The notes: a model not told the origin generated them from the letters alone. Shown: positions 31,140 to 40,528, counted from the stretch's first letter. The stretch: 64,000 nt of DNA from Pseudescherichia sp031987975 (GCF_031987975.1 NZ_DALZYX010000006.1:1-64000); one strand, 5' to 3'. Made by a program: numbers and translations.

Positions 31140-31882
31140 TGCAGACCCACGTCCTTTTTGAACACCCGCTCAATGAAAAGATGCGCACCTGGTTGCGCAT
31201 TGAATTTCTGCTCCAGCAGCTCTCGGCTCGCCTCCCTATCTGCGATCACGCTGACGCCTTACATTTTTTTCGTAACGCCGGAGACCTGCTTGACGTGTTC
31301 GAACGCGGCGATATCCGCACCGAGCTGTTGAAAGAGCTGGAGCGCCAGCAGCGTAAGCTGAAAGCGTGGGTAGAAGTGCCCGGAGTAGACCAGAGCCGCA
31401 TTGATGCGGTGCGCGACCAGCTTAAGCAGAGCAGCAGTACCCTGATGGCTGCCCCGCGCGTTGGGCAGCTCTTACGTGAAGAGCGGCTGATTGGCCTCGT
31501 GCGCCAGCGTCTCTCCATTCCCGGCGGCTGCTGCAGCTTCGATCTGCCAACCCTGCACCTGTGGCTCTATGCCCCGCAGTCCCAGCGCGATGAGCAGGTC
31601 GCCGTCTGGCTGAACAGCCTTCAGCCGCTGACCCAAACCCTGACGCTGATCCTCGACCTGATCCGCAACTCTGCGCCCTTCCGCAAGCAGACCAGCCTGA
31701 ACGGCTTTTACCAGGATAACGGTGACGATGCCGATCTGCTGCGTCTGGAGCTGACGCTCGCCGACCAGCTCTATCCGCAAATCTCTGGGCATAAGAGCCG
31801 CTTTGCCATCCGCTTTATGCCGCTGGACAGCGAAAACGGCCACGTGCCGGAGCGTCTCGATTTTGGCCTGGCCTGCTGTTAA
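31139..31882 (+). CDS. zapD: Cell division protein ZapD
   Basis: Cytosolic FtsZ-binding protein that bundles Z-ring filaments. The 247-residue product matches the ZapD (DUF1342, formerly YacF) family throughout, from MQTHVLFEHPLNEKMRTWLR, the N-terminal helical part, to CCSFDLPTLHLWLY and FAIRFMPLDSENG in the beta part. It is coupled to coaE by a one-base overlap and followed 9 bp later by yacG. Confidence 0.96.
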   Translation: MQTHVLFEHPLNEKMRTWLRIEFLLQQLSARLPICDHADALHFFRNAGDLLDVFERGDIRTELLKELERQQRKLKAWVEVPGVDQSRIDAVRDQLKQSSSTLMAAPRVGQLLREERLIGLVRQRLSIPGGCCSFDLPTLHLWLYAPQSQRDEQVAVWLNSLQPLTQTLTLILDLIRNSAPFRKQTSLNGFYQDNGDDADLLRLELTLADQLYPQISGHKSRFAIRFMPLDSENGHVPERLDFGLACC

Positions 31883-31891
31883 GGAGCAATG

Positions 31892-32089
31892 ATGTCTGAA
31901 GAAACCGTTGTAAACTGCCCAACCTGTGGCCGGAAAGTAATCTGGAACGAGACCAGTCCGTTTCGTCCGTTCTGCTCTAAACGCTGCCAGCTTATTGATT
32001 TAGGTGAGTGGGCCGCCGAAGAGAAGCGCATCCCCAGCGAGGGCGATCTCTCCGACAGCGATGGCTGGAGCGAAGAGAAACAGCCTTAA
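31892..32089 (+). CDS. yacG: DNA gyrase inhibitor YacG (zinc-binding)
   Basis: Small zinc protein of 65 residues that binds the C-terminus of GyrB and inhibits DNA gyrase. The zinc ligands are CPTCG (residues about 9-13) and FCSKRC (28-33), followed by the family-typical QLIDLGEWAAEEKRIP and an acidic, Ser-rich tail. Two ATG codons abut after AAGGAGCA. The second (31892) gives the E. coli length. It closes the coaE-zapD-yacG operon, ahead of a REP palindrome. Confidence 0.95.
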   Translation: MSEETVVNCPTCGRKVIWNETSPFRPFCSKRCQLIDLGEWAAEEKRIPSEGDLSDSDGWSEEKQP

Positions 32090-32099
32090 GCCGTGAATT

Positions 32100-32129
32100 G
32101 CCCGGTGGCGCGACGCTTACCGGGCCTAC
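32100..32129. repeat. REP element between yacG and mutT
   Basis: A 30-bp palindromic unit, from GCCCGGTGGCG to CCGGGCCTAC, fits the enterobacterial REP consensus (stem with a GCGCGACGCTT-type centre and CCTAC end). It lies in the gap between convergent yacG and mutT, where REP units normally occur. Confidence 0.8.
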
Positions 32130-32151
32130 AGAACTACACTACGCTAAAATC

Positions 32152-32541
32152 CTACTCGCCCCGCAGCCGGGCAACAATCGGCTGGTTGGCGGGCGGGAAA
32201 TCGTCTGCGTTCAGCGCCTGCGGCGTCAGCCACTCCCCCGGCTGGCCCTCTTTGCCCCACGGCTCCCCTTCCCAGCTTTCGACCAGATAGAACCACAGGG
32301 TAATGTGCAGCTCCGGATACTGGTAATCCAGCTTCTCAAACAGCTGCGCCGAGGTAACGGTAATTCCTACTTCTTCGTCCAGTTCGCGCGCCAGCGCCTG
32401 CTCCGGAGTTTCGCCAGCCTCAATCTTGCCGCCGGGAAACTCTTTTTTATTGGCCATGTGCGCATCGGCGGCGCGCTGGGTAATAAAGATCTCGCCCTGC
32501 GGATTGCGAATGATCCCGGCAGCGATGTTCAATACTTTCAT
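32152..32541 (-). CDS. mutT: 8-oxo-dGTP diphosphatase MutT
   Basis: Removes oxidised dGTP from the nucleotide pool and so prevents A:T to C:G changes. The 129-residue Nudix protein, the same length as E. coli MutT, has the Nudix box GGKIEAGETPEQALARELDE plus EVGI (residues about 37-60), with the catalytic Glu residues in RELDEE. It lies downstream of secA on the same strand, after a terminator-like hairpin, as in the E. coli secM-secA-mutT arrangement. Confidence 0.97.
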   Translation of the reverse strand: MKVLNIAAGIIRNPQGEIFITQRAADAHMANKKEFPGGKIEAGETPEQALARELDEEVGITVTSAQLFEKLDYQYPELHITLWFYLVESWEGEPWGKEGQPGEWLTPQALNADDFPPANQPIVARLRGE

Positions 32542-32554
32542 CAGGTAGGCTCCA

Positions 32555-32587
32555 TAAAAAAGGCGCAGAATCTGCGCCTTTGTTTTT
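32555..32587 (-). terminator. Hairpin between secA and mutT
   Basis: AAAGGCGCA (32559-32567) pairs with TGCGCCTTT (32573-32581), with a T run after it on the minus strand (32555-32560) and on the plus strand. It would end or reduce secA transcription before mutT. Confidence 0.8.
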
Positions 32588-32599
32588 AGTGTGTCACGC

Positions 32600-35305
32600 T
32601 TAGCTCAGACGGCCATGGCACTGTTTGTACTTTTTGCCAGAGCCGCACGGGCACGGATCGTTACGGCCCACTTTACGCTCGCCGGTCTGATCCGCCAGAT
32701 CGGCCGCGGCCTGCGCGTCGTCGGACTGGTGGCTAAGCTGCTGCATCTGGGCCAGGCGCTCTGACTCCTCACGACGCTGCTGCTCCATCTCCTCCACCTC
32801 TTCCGGCATCCGCACCTGCACTTTCGACAGGGTGCTGATCACTTCATACTTCAGCGACTCAAGCATAGCGGCGAACATGGCGAAGGATTCACGCTTGTAC
32901 TCCTGCTTCGGATCCTTCTGCGCGTAGCCACGCAGGTGGATGCCCTGACGCAGGTAGTCCATCGCCGCCAGGTGCTCTTTCCACAGGGAGTCGAGGGTTT
33001 GCAGCATGACGCCTTTTTCGAAGTGGCGCATCATCTCAGCACCGACCACCTCTTCTTTACGCTGATACACCTCTACGGCGCTCTGCATAATACGTTCGCG
33101 CAGCGTCTCTTCATGCAGATCCGGCTCTTTGTCCAGCCACTCGGCAATCGGCAGGTCGAGATCGAAGTCGTTTTTCAGGCGCTCTTGCAGGCCTGGGATA
33201 TCCCACATCTCTTCCAGCGACTGCGGCGGAATATGCCCGTCGATAGTCGCCTTGAAGACATCTTCGCGGATGCTGGTGATGGTTTCGCTGACGTCGCTTA
33301 CGTCCAGCAGTTCGTTACGCTGGGTATAGATCGCGCGGCGCTGGTCGTTGGCGACGTCATCATATTCCAGCAGCTGCTTACGAATATCGAAGTTGCGGCT
33401 CTCTACCTTACGCTGAGCGTTGGCGATAGCTTTGGTCACCCACGGGTGCTCGATCGCTTCGCCCGGTTTCATCCCCAGCTTGCGCATCATATTGGAAACG
33501 CGGTCGGAGGCGAAGATACGCATCAGGGCATCTTCCATCGACAGGTAGAAGCGAGAGGAACCCGCATCGCCCTGACGACCGGAACGGCCACGCAGCTGGT
33601 TATCGATACGGCGGGATTCATGGCGCTCGGTACCGATGATGTGCAGACCGCCAGAGGCCAGCACCGCATCATGACGCACCTGCCAGTCTGCTTTGATCTT
33701 CGCAATCTGCTCTTCGGTCGGCTCAGGCAGCGCGGCAACCTCTGCCTGCCAGCTACCACCAAGCATAATATCAGTACCACGACCTGCCATGTTGGTGGCG
33801 ATGGTCACCGCCGCCGGGTAGCCCGCCTGGGCAACAATTGCCGCTTCGTTGGCGTGGAATTTGGCGTTCAGAACGTTGTGCTTGATACCCGCTTTGGTCA
33901 GCTCGTTTGACACCACCTCGGATTTTTCAATGGAGATCGTACCTACCAGCACCGGCTGGCCGTTAGCAGTACGCTCTTTGATATCTTCGATGATGGCCTG
34001 AATTTTTTCCGCTTCGGTCATGTAGACCAGGTCCGGCAGATCCTTACGGATCATCGGACGGTTGGTTGGCACCACCACGGTGTCCAGCTTGTAGATAGAG
34101 CTGAACTCAAACGCTTCGGTATCGGCGGTACCGGTCATCCCCGCCAGCTTCTCATACAGACGGAAATAGTTCTGGAAGGTGATGGAGGCCAGGGTCTGGT
34201 TCTCGTTCTGGATCTCCACGCCCTCTTTGGCTTCAACGGCCTGGTGCAGGCCATCGGACCAGCGGCGGCCCTGCATGGTACGGCCGGTATGTTCATCAAC
34301 GATGATCACTTCGCCGTCTTTCACGATGTAGTCTACGTCGCGGGTGAAGAGCACGTGGGCACGCAGCGCAGCGGTGACGTGGTGCATCAGCATGATGTTG
34401 CCCGGGGAGTAGAGCGACTCGCCCTCGTCCATGATGCCCTCTTTCACCAGCAGCTCTTCAATCAGCACCAGTCCGCGCTCGGTCAGGTTTACCTGACGCG
34501 CTTTCTCATCCACGGAGAAGTGGCCTTCACCCTGGAAGGTGTCAGAGTCCTCTTTCTCCTGACGGATCAGGTTAGGAATGATTTTGTTGACGCGCTTGTA
34601 CATGTCGGAGCTGTCTTCCGCCGGACCGGAGATGATCAGCGGCGTACGGGCTTCGTCGATCAGGATGGAGTCCACCTCATCCACCAGCGCATAGTGCAGC
34701 TTACGCTGAACGCGCTCTTCCGGGCTGAACGCCATGTTGTCGCGCAGGTAGTCAAAGCCGTATTCGTTGTTGGTGCCGTAGGTGATGTCTGCGGCATAGG
34801 CTTCACGCTTGGCCGGTGCAGGCAGACCGGACATGTTGACGCCCACGCTCATGCCCAGGAACTCAAACAGCGGACGGTTGTTTTCGGCGTCACGCTGGGC
34901 GAGGTAGTCGTTGACGGTAACCACGTGCACGCCTTTGCCGCTCAGGGCGTTCAGGTAGGCCGGCAGGGTTGCGGTCAGGGTTTTACCTTCACCGGTACGC
35001 ATCTCGGCGATGCAGCGATCGTTAAGCACCATCCCGCCCAGCAGCTGGACGTCAAAGTGGCGCATACCAAACACGCGCTTGCTCGCTTCACGAACCACGG
35101 CGAAGGCTTCTGGGATCAGGCTCTCTACGGTCTCGCCTTTTTCAAGACGGGCGCGGAACTCGGCGGTTTTGGCTTTCAGCTCATCATCGCTGAGCTTCTC
35201 CATGGCCGGTTCCATACCGTTGATGACGGTGACGGCTTTGCGCATCCGGCGCAGGGTACGATCGTTACGGCTACCAAATACTTTTGTTAACAGTTTAATA
35301 AGCAT
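32600..35305 (-). CDS. secA: Preprotein translocase ATPase SecA
   Basis: Motor that pushes unfolded preproteins through SecYEG. The 901-residue protein equals E. coli SecA. The Walker A is MRTGEGKT (residues about 102-109), with DEVDSILIDEAR as Walker B/DEAD-like box. The preprotein cross-linking domain follows, and motif VI of the second RecA domain lies in RIDNQLRGRSGRQGD. The C-terminal linker ends in the zinc motif CPCGSGKKYKQCHG. secM lies 58 bp upstream. Stalling there is known to expose the secA ribosome site. Confidence 0.98.
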   Translation of the reverse strand: MLIKLLTKVFGSRNDRTLRRMRKAVTVINGMEPAMEKLSDDELKAKTAEFRARLEKGETVESLIPEAFAVVREASKRVFGMRHFDVQLLGGMVLNDRCIAEMRTGEGKTLTATLPAYLNALSGKGVHVVTVNDYLAQRDAENNRPLFEFLGMSVGVNMSGLPAPAKREAYAADITYGTNNEYGFDYLRDNMAFSPEERVQRKLHYALVDEVDSILIDEARTPLIISGPAEDSSDMYKRVNKIIPNLIRQEKEDSDTFQGEGHFSVDEKARQVNLTERGLVLIEELLVKEGIMDEGESLYSPGNIMLMHHVTAALRAHVLFTRDVDYIVKDGEVIIVDEHTGRTMQGRRWSDGLHQAVEAKEGVEIQNENQTLASITFQNYFRLYEKLAGMTGTADTEAFEFSSIYKLDTVVVPTNRPMIRKDLPDLVYMTEAEKIQAIIEDIKERTANGQPVLVGTISIEKSEVVSNELTKAGIKHNVLNAKFHANEAAIVAQAGYPAAVTIATNMAGRGTDIMLGGSWQAEVAALPEPTEEQIAKIKADWQVRHDAVLASGGLHIIGTERHESRRIDNQLRGRSGRQGDAGSSRFYLSMEDALMRIFASDRVSNMMRKLGMKPGEAIEHPWVTKAIANAQRKVESRNFDIRKQLLEYDDVANDQRRAIYTQRNELLDVSDVSETITSIREDVFKATIDGHIPPQSLEEMWDIPGLQERLKNDFDLDLPIAEWLDKEPDLHEETLRERIMQSAVEVYQRKEEVVGAEMMRHFEKGVMLQTLDSLWKEHLAAMDYLRQGIHLRGYAQKDPKQEYKRESFAMFAAMLESLKYEVISTLSKVQVRMPEEVEEMEQQRREESERLAQMQQLSHQSDDAQAAADLADQTGERKVGRNDPCPCGSGKKYKQCHGRLS

Positions 35306-35363
35306 AATAAATTCTCAAACGCCCCAAAATGGGCAGATAAATTAAGGTGTTGAAACGGTTAAT

Positions 35364-35867
35364 TTAGCTGAGGCGTTGAGGTCCGGCGCGGATCCCCTGC
35401 ACCTGCGCGAGCCAGTCGGCAACGGCAAACGCAGCGTGCGGTTCAGAAGTGACGAGGATGCTATGGCGAACAATAACCGGCGGCTTGCCCTCCTGGGTCA
35501 GCAGGGCATTAAGCGTATCCAGCAGCGCCAGATGGTGCGCCTGGACAGGCAGCGGCTCTTCGGCAACCGACAGCGCCTGAGGCGCCATCGCAAAGGAGAG
35601 GTGGCGAATAACGGTGCGAATAGCATGCTGATGCCAGTAGTCGACGGTAAAGGTCGGACGGCGGCTGGCTTCAAGCAGCGCGAGGCTGGTGAAGTTGACC
35701 GGACTGGTTCGGTTGTGATTGCTGGCGGTCGCCTTCTCAGGCTGGGCGGAGTGGTTCTGCGTACCAGGCGCGGGCAAGCCAAGACTCGCCGCGACCATCC
35801 CTAAAAAGAGATGCGGCCAGAAGTAGCGTCTGCCAAATTGTCGCCAGCGCGTCAGTAATCCGCTCAC
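35364..35867 (-). CDS. secM: Secretion monitor SecM (translation-arrest leader of secA)
   Basis: Exported protein whose C-terminus stalls the ribosome when secretion is slow, raising secA translation. The N-terminus MSGLLTRWRQFGRRYFWPH plus a hydrophobic stretch is the long signal peptide. The arrest motif is FAVADWLAQVQGIRAGP, matching the E. coli pattern F-x4-W-I-x4-G-I-R-A-G-P except that the Ile after Trp is Leu. The region just before it is unlike E. coli in sequence but equal in length. I chose the GTG start at 35867 (ribosome site GGTGGAG), giving 167 residues as in E. coli (170). An ATG 4 codons upstream (35879) is possible but lacks a ribosome site. Confidence 0.9.
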   Translation of the reverse strand: MSGLLTRWRQFGRRYFWPHLFLGMVAASLGLPAPGTQNHSAQPEKATASNHNRTSPVNFTSLALLEASRRPTFTVDYWHQHAIRTVIRHLSFAMAPQALSVAEEPLPVQAHHLALLDTLNALLTQEGKPPVIVRHSILVTSEPHAAFAVADWLAQVQGIRAGPQRLS

Positions 35868-36082
35868 TTGCTCCACCATTAATGGGTTAAACCTACCCGG
35901 TTTACATCAACATCCGTTATTTTGCGACCAAATATTACCATTAAAGGCGCTACACGGCAGTAACAATGAGGGGCATAGCCGGGTGAAAACGCTTAAGAAA
36001 ACAGCGAACGCACCGCTTTTAGCAGTAAATTATCTCTGGATTTGTGCATCAGGGCGAGAAGAGAACCGGTAAAACCTGGAAA

Positions 36083-36132
36083 CAAAAACGACTGGCGCCC
36101 CTGACCGGAGAGAGTGCCAGGTTAACCAGTCG
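36083..36132 (-). terminator. Possible terminator after lpxC
   Basis: On the minus strand CGACTGG (36132-36126) pairs with CCAGTCG (36095-36089), enclosing an inner hairpin-capable loop, followed by TTTTTG. It lies 26 bp after the lpxC stop. The loop is long, so the structure may be a processing or partial-termination site. The rest of the gap (35868-36157) shows nothing else clear. Confidence 0.5.
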
Positions 36133-36157
36133 AATTTTTACAAAACGGTCTGGGGGA

Positions 36158-37075
36158 TTAAGCCAGTACCGTTGAGGGTGCTTTGAATGCCAGAGGCAGT
36201 TCAGCATCGTCCTGGAACGTCACATACTCCCAGGCTTCCTGTTTAGCCAGGACCGCCTGCAGCAGTTTATTATTCAGCGCATGACCGGATTTGTAAGCGG
36301 TAAATGCACCGATAATATTGTGACCGCACATGAACAGGTCACCGATCGCATCCAGCATTTTGTGACGCACAAACTCGTCTTCAAAACGCAGGCCGTCTTC
36401 GTTCAGTACGCGATAGTCATCAACTACGATGGCACAATCAAAACTGCCGCCCAGGCACAGGCCACGAGACTGCAGGTATTCGATATCACGCATGAAGCCG
36501 AAGGTGCGCGCGCGGCTAATCTGGCGCATAAATGCGTCGGCAGAGAAGTTCATCGCGTAGCGCTGGCTGCTGGCATCAATCGCCGGATGGTTAAAGTCGA
36601 TGGTGAAATCGAGCGTAAAACCATTGTACGGCTTGAATTCAGCCCATTTGTCGCCGTCTTCGACGCGAACGGTCTCTTTGATGCGAACAAATTTCTTCGC
36701 ACAGTTCAGCTCTTCGATACCGGCATCAAGCAGCAGGTAAACGAACGGGGCTGCACTACCGTCCATGATCGGGATCTCAGGGGCGTCAACTTCAATCATG
36801 ATGTTGTCGATACCCAGACCCGCCAGCGCGGCGTTGAGGTGCTCTACGGTAGAGATCCGCACGTCATGCTCATTCACCAGACAGGTGCAGAGCATGGTAT
36901 CACGCACAGATTTGGCATCGGCCGGAAAATCTACCGGTGGATTCAAGTCAGTGCGACGATAGATGACCCCGGTGTTGGCCGACGCAGGTCGCAACGTCAG
37001 GGTGACTTTCTTGCCGGTATGCAAACCGACGCCAGTCGCCTGAACGATACGTTTAAGTGTCCTTTGTTTGATCAT
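36158..37075 (-). CDS. lpxC: UDP-3-O-acyl-N-acetylglucosamine deacetylase LpxC
   Basis: Committed step of lipid A synthesis. The enzyme is a zinc hydrolase and its level is set by FtsH proteolysis. The 305-residue protein equals E. coli LpxC. Zinc ligands are the His of STVEHLNAAL (His79) and the HKMLDAIGD segment (His238 and Asp242). The catalytic Glu78 is next to His79, and the C-terminal degradation tail ends in APSTVLA. Its ATG (37075) follows a weak site. In E. coli it is transcribed from its own promoter downstream of ftsZ, and a gap of about 100 bp here fits that. Confidence 0.98.
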   Translation of the reverse strand: MIKQRTLKRIVQATGVGLHTGKKVTLTLRPASANTGVIYRRTDLNPPVDFPADAKSVRDTMLCTCLVNEHDVRISTVEHLNAALAGLGIDNIMIEVDAPEIPIMDGSAAPFVYLLLDAGIEELNCAKKFVRIKETVRVEDGDKWAEFKPYNGFTLDFTIDFNHPAIDASSQRYAMNFSADAFMRQISRARTFGFMRDIEYLQSRGLCLGGSFDCAIVVDDYRVLNEDGLRFEDEFVRHKMLDAIGDLFMCGHNIIGAFTAYKSGHALNNKLLQAVLAKQEAWEYVTFQDDAELPLAFKAPSTVLA

Positions 37076-37175
37076 CGTATAATCTCGCCTAGTTACTAAT
37101 CCAACCGAATTGTACTATACAACCGGCGGGCCAGTTTAGCACAAAGAGCGACAATGCCCAACTTCCAGCTAATTC

Positions 37176-38327
37176 TTAGTCAGCCTGCTTACGTAAAAAC
37201 GCCGGAATATCGAGATAATCTGGCTCTTTTGCGGTCTGCGGCGTCGGGTCATTGACCACTTTCGCGGCCGGTTTCTGCTCCTGGCTCAGAGGAGCCATAC
37301 CGTGCTGCTGGTAGCGATCCATTACCGGCTGCTGCTGCTGTTTGTTGGTTACCAGGGTAATTTCAGGACGCTTGTCCATGCCAATACCGGTGGCTACCAC
37401 GGTTACGCGCAGCTCGTCGTTCATCTCTGGATCCAGAGAGGTACCGATAACCACGGTCGCGTTATCCGACGCAAAGGCACGGATGGTGTTACCCACGGTT
37501 TCAAACTCGTCCAGACGCAGGTCGAAGCCCGCCGTAATGTTGACGAGAACGCCACGCGCGCCGGAGAGGTCGATATCTTCCAGCAGCGGGCTGGAGATGG
37601 CCATCTCGGCGGCTTCTTCCGCACGATCTTCCCCTTTCGCCACGCCGGAACCCATCATCGCGTAGCCCATTTCGGACATCACGGTGCGCACGTCAGCGAA
37701 GTCGACGTTCATCAGGCCCGGACGGGTGATCAGCTCGGCGATACCCTGAACCGCGCCTTTCAGCACGTCGTTGGCCGCGCCAAAGGCGTCCAGCAGAGAG
37801 ATACCACGACCCAGCACCTTCAGCAGCTTGTCGTTCGGGATGGTGATCAGGGAGTCAACGTGCTTAGACAGCTCGGTGATCCCCTGCTCCGCAAAGGCCA
37901 TACGCTTCTTGCCTTCGAAGTTGAAAGGCTTAGTCACGACGGCAACGGTCAGAATACCTAAATCTTTGGCTACTTCGGCAACCACCGGAGCGGCACCTGT
38001 ACCTGTACCACCGCCCATACCGGCGGCGATAAATACCATGTCTGCGCCATCAAGGGCCGCGCGCAGTGCCTCACGGTCCTCTTCGGCTGCGTTGCGGCCG
38101 ACTTCTGGGTTAGCGCCCGCTCCCAGACCTTTGGTGATGCCGCCGCCGATCTGGATGGTCTGCCCCACTGCGGTCTTACGCAACGCCTGGGCGTCGGTAT
38201 TTACTGCAAAAAATTCAACGCCTTCGATGCGCTCGCGCACCATGTGCTCAACGGCGTTACCGCCGCCGCCACCGACGCCGATGACTTTAATCACCGCGTC
38301 GTTGGTCAGTTCCATAGGTTCAAACAT
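37176..38327 (-). CDS. ftsZ: Cell division GTPase FtsZ
   Basis: Tubulin-like GTPase that forms the division ring. The 383-residue protein has the tubulin signature GMGGGTGTGAAP (residues about 104-115), an N-terminal GVGGGGGNAVEHM nucleotide motif, a GIMNVDFADVRTVM-like T7 loop (LMNVDFADVRTVMSEMG), and a C-terminal peptide PDYLDIPAFLRKQAD that binds FtsA and ZipA. The start MFEPMELTNDAV at 38327 is chosen after rejecting a start ten codons earlier. A 113-bp gap separates it from ftsA upstream. Confidence 0.98.
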   Translation of the reverse strand: MFEPMELTNDAVIKVIGVGGGGGNAVEHMVRERIEGVEFFAVNTDAQALRKTAVGQTIQIGGGITKGLGAGANPEVGRNAAEEDREALRAALDGADMVFIAAGMGGGTGTGAAPVVAEVAKDLGILTVAVVTKPFNFEGKKRMAFAEQGITELSKHVDSLITIPNDKLLKVLGRGISLLDAFGAANDVLKGAVQGIAELITRPGLMNVDFADVRTVMSEMGYAMMGSGVAKGEDRAEEAAEMAISSPLLEDIDLSGARGVLVNITAGFDLRLDEFETVGNTIRAFASDNATVVIGTSLDPEMNDELRVTVVATGIGMDKRPEITLVTNKQQQQPVMDRYQQHGMAPLSQEQKPAAKVVNDPTPQTAKEPDYLDIPAFLRKQAD

Positions 38328-38440
38328 AATTTTCTCTCCGATTTTACACATCATCCTTCAGCTGCCTTAAGGCTGCAAGAGGGATTCAATGTAAGTACCT
38401 GTCGCCTGAGACCGCTAATTTTGTGCGGTCTCTGAAAATA

Positions 38441-39697
38441 TTAAAACTCTTTTCGCAGCCAGCTGTTCAGACGTTTGATCCACGAGCCGACTGACGCACG
38501 TTTTTCCACCTCTGCTTCACCACTCAAATGGGACTCCTTCCCGTAGTGCAGCAGACCTACCGCCGTTGAATAGTACGGCTCCTGGGCATAGTCCGTCAGG
38601 CCCGTGATATTCAGCGGCGCACCTATGCGCACCTGTGTATGAAACACGCGTTGCGCACAGGCTGCAAGCCCTTCGATTTGCGCTGCGCCGCCGGTTAATA
38701 CAATCCCAGCTGCAAGATGGTGTTTAACTCCTTGTTGCCGGAGCTGTTCCTGCAGCTGCAAAATTTCTTCGTTCACCAGATTGAGCAGCTCGGTGTAGCG
38801 CGGCTCAATCACCTCTGCCAGCGTCTGGCGCTGCAGGCTGCGCGGCGGACGACCGCCCACGCTCGGCACCTCTACGCTTTCGTCTTTACCAACGATAGCG
38901 CCCAGGGCACAACCGTGGCGAACCTTAATGGCTTCGGCATCGCTTGGCGGCGTACCGAAGGCATAGGCGATATCGCTGGTTACCACGTTCCCCGCATAGG
39001 GGATCACTTTGGTATGGCGCAGCGCACCGCCGGTATACACGGCGATATCCATTGTACCACCACCGATATCCACTACGCAGACACCCAGCTCACGTTCGTC
39101 TTCCGTCAATACGGAATAGCTGGACGCCAGTCCGGCAAAAATTAGTTGGTCAACTTTCAGGCCACATCGTTCAACCGCTTTAACAATGTTTTTTGCCATA
39201 TCGTTGTGACATGTGATCAGGTGCACTTTTGCCTGCATCCGCACGCCGGAGAGACCCACCGGATTTTTGATCCCCTCCTGGTAGTCAATGGCGTACTCCT
39301 GCGGAATAACATGCAGGACCCGGTGCTCATCGCGCACCCGCACCGACTTAGCGGTATGCACAACGTTTTCAACGTCTTCCTGGGTCACTTCCTCTTCGGA
39401 AATGGGCACCATCCCGATCTCATTCTGACAGCTAATATGCTTGCCAGATAGCGCCAGGTAAACCGACGAAATCTGGCAGTCCGCCATCAGCTCGGCCTGG
39501 TCGATGGCGCGCTGCACGCACTTCACCACCGACTCCAGATCGTTGACCCCGCCTTTATCCATACCCCGCGACGGGCAACTGCCCACGCCAATGATATTGA
39601 TCATACCGTCGGGCAGAACTTCCCCTACCAAAGCGGCGACCTTCGCGGTGCCAATCTCCAGTCCAACTACCAGTTTTCTGTCCGTCGCCTTGATCAT
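38441..39697 (-). CDS. ftsA: Actin-like cell division protein FtsA
   Basis: ATP-binding actin-fold protein that tethers FtsZ to the membrane. The 418-residue chain shows GLEIGTAKVAALVGEV and VVDIGGGTMDIAV nucleotide motifs and ends in the amphipathic membrane-targeting helix VGSWIKRLNSWLRKEF. It is two residues shorter than E. coli FtsA (VT before SVGSW is absent), just before that helix. The start overlaps the ftsQ stop by one base. Confidence 0.98.
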   Translation of the reverse strand: MIKATDRKLVVGLEIGTAKVAALVGEVLPDGMINIIGVGSCPSRGMDKGGVNDLESVVKCVQRAIDQAELMADCQISSVYLALSGKHISCQNEIGMVPISEEEVTQEDVENVVHTAKSVRVRDEHRVLHVIPQEYAIDYQEGIKNPVGLSGVRMQAKVHLITCHNDMAKNIVKAVERCGLKVDQLIFAGLASSYSVLTEDERELGVCVVDIGGGTMDIAVYTGGALRHTKVIPYAGNVVTSDIAYAFGTPPSDAEAIKVRHGCALGAIVGKDESVEVPSVGGRPPRSLQRQTLAEVIEPRYTELLNLVNEEILQLQEQLRQQGVKHHLAAGIVLTGGAAQIEGLAACAQRVFHTQVRIGAPLNITGLTDYAQEPYYSTAVGLLHYGKESHLSGEAEVEKRASVGSWIKRLNSWLRKEF

Positions 39698-40527
39698 TAT
39701 TGCTCTGCCTGTGCCTGATTCTGTTGCTGATTAGGATCCACAATGGGTGCCGGTTTCCAACCGACCGCCGCGCCCGAGTCATAGCGCAGATCGACATAGC
39801 TGATCTCTTTGCCGTCGGTTTGCGCCTGCTGCTGCAGAACGGGATAGAGTTCTACAAAGCGTGACAGACGTTTCATCGTATCCCCCCGGCCCAGGTTGAG
39901 CTTGATTCCATTGTTAAGCGTCAACTGCCAGGAGCGACGGGCGGTCATCGCCGCCTCTTTCAACGTAAATTTATCCTTCGCCAGTACCTGCCCCATGTCG
40001 CGGAAACCCTGCAACACTTCGCTTTCGCTCCCTTCCGGGCCAAAAAGCAGCGGGAGACCCGGTTCTTTAGCCCGATCGGTGGGCACGCTGAACGAATTTC
40101 CATCAGCATCCATCATGTGCTGATCATTCCACCGCGCAATCGGGACATATTCAACCAGATGAATCTTCAATTCGTCCGGCCACTGCTTTCTTACGCTGGC
40201 CTGCTTGATCCACGGCAGACGTTCAATCTGGCTCTGAATGATGTTCACATCCTGGGTCATAAAGGTCCCAGGAGCGCCCAGCGCCAGAATCGACTGGCGA
40301 ATATCATCGTTGCGCGTGTAGTGGCGCTCGCCGGTGACCACAAGCTTCGACAGCGGCAGGCGCTGCGCGTCATCCATCCAGCCCAGAATCATCCAGCCGC
40401 TCACCAACACGGTGCACAGCACCGCCAGCAGAAAAACAATTCCTGCAAGACGCGTTCCATTATTCCGCCGGGAGGCAACAACTTCCTCCTCTTCGCGGTT
40501 TCGCGTGTTTAGCGCAGCCTGCGACAT
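39697..40527 (-). CDS. ftsQ: Cell division protein FtsQ
   Basis: Bitopic inner-membrane protein of the divisome that links FtsB/FtsL. The 276-residue chain starts MSQAALNTRNREEEEVVASRR, has one membrane segment (LAGIVFLLAVLCTVLVSGWMI, residues about 27-47), a POTRA domain (LPLSKLVVTGERHYTRNDDIRQ) and a periplasmic beta domain. The start at 40527 gives the E. coli N-terminus. An upstream ATG adding ten residues is rejected. It begins 1 base after the ddlB stop. Confidence 0.97.
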   Translation of the reverse strand: MSQAALNTRNREEEEVVASRRNNGTRLAGIVFLLAVLCTVLVSGWMILGWMDDAQRLPLSKLVVTGERHYTRNDDIRQSILALGAPGTFMTQDVNIIQSQIERLPWIKQASVRKQWPDELKIHLVEYVPIARWNDQHMMDADGNSFSVPTDRAKEPGLPLLFGPEGSESEVLQGFRDMGQVLAKDKFTLKEAAMTARRSWQLTLNNGIKLNLGRGDTMKRLSRFVELYPVLQQQAQTDGKEISYVDLRYDSGAAVGWKPAPIVDPNQQQNQAQAEQ

Positions 40528-40528
40528 A

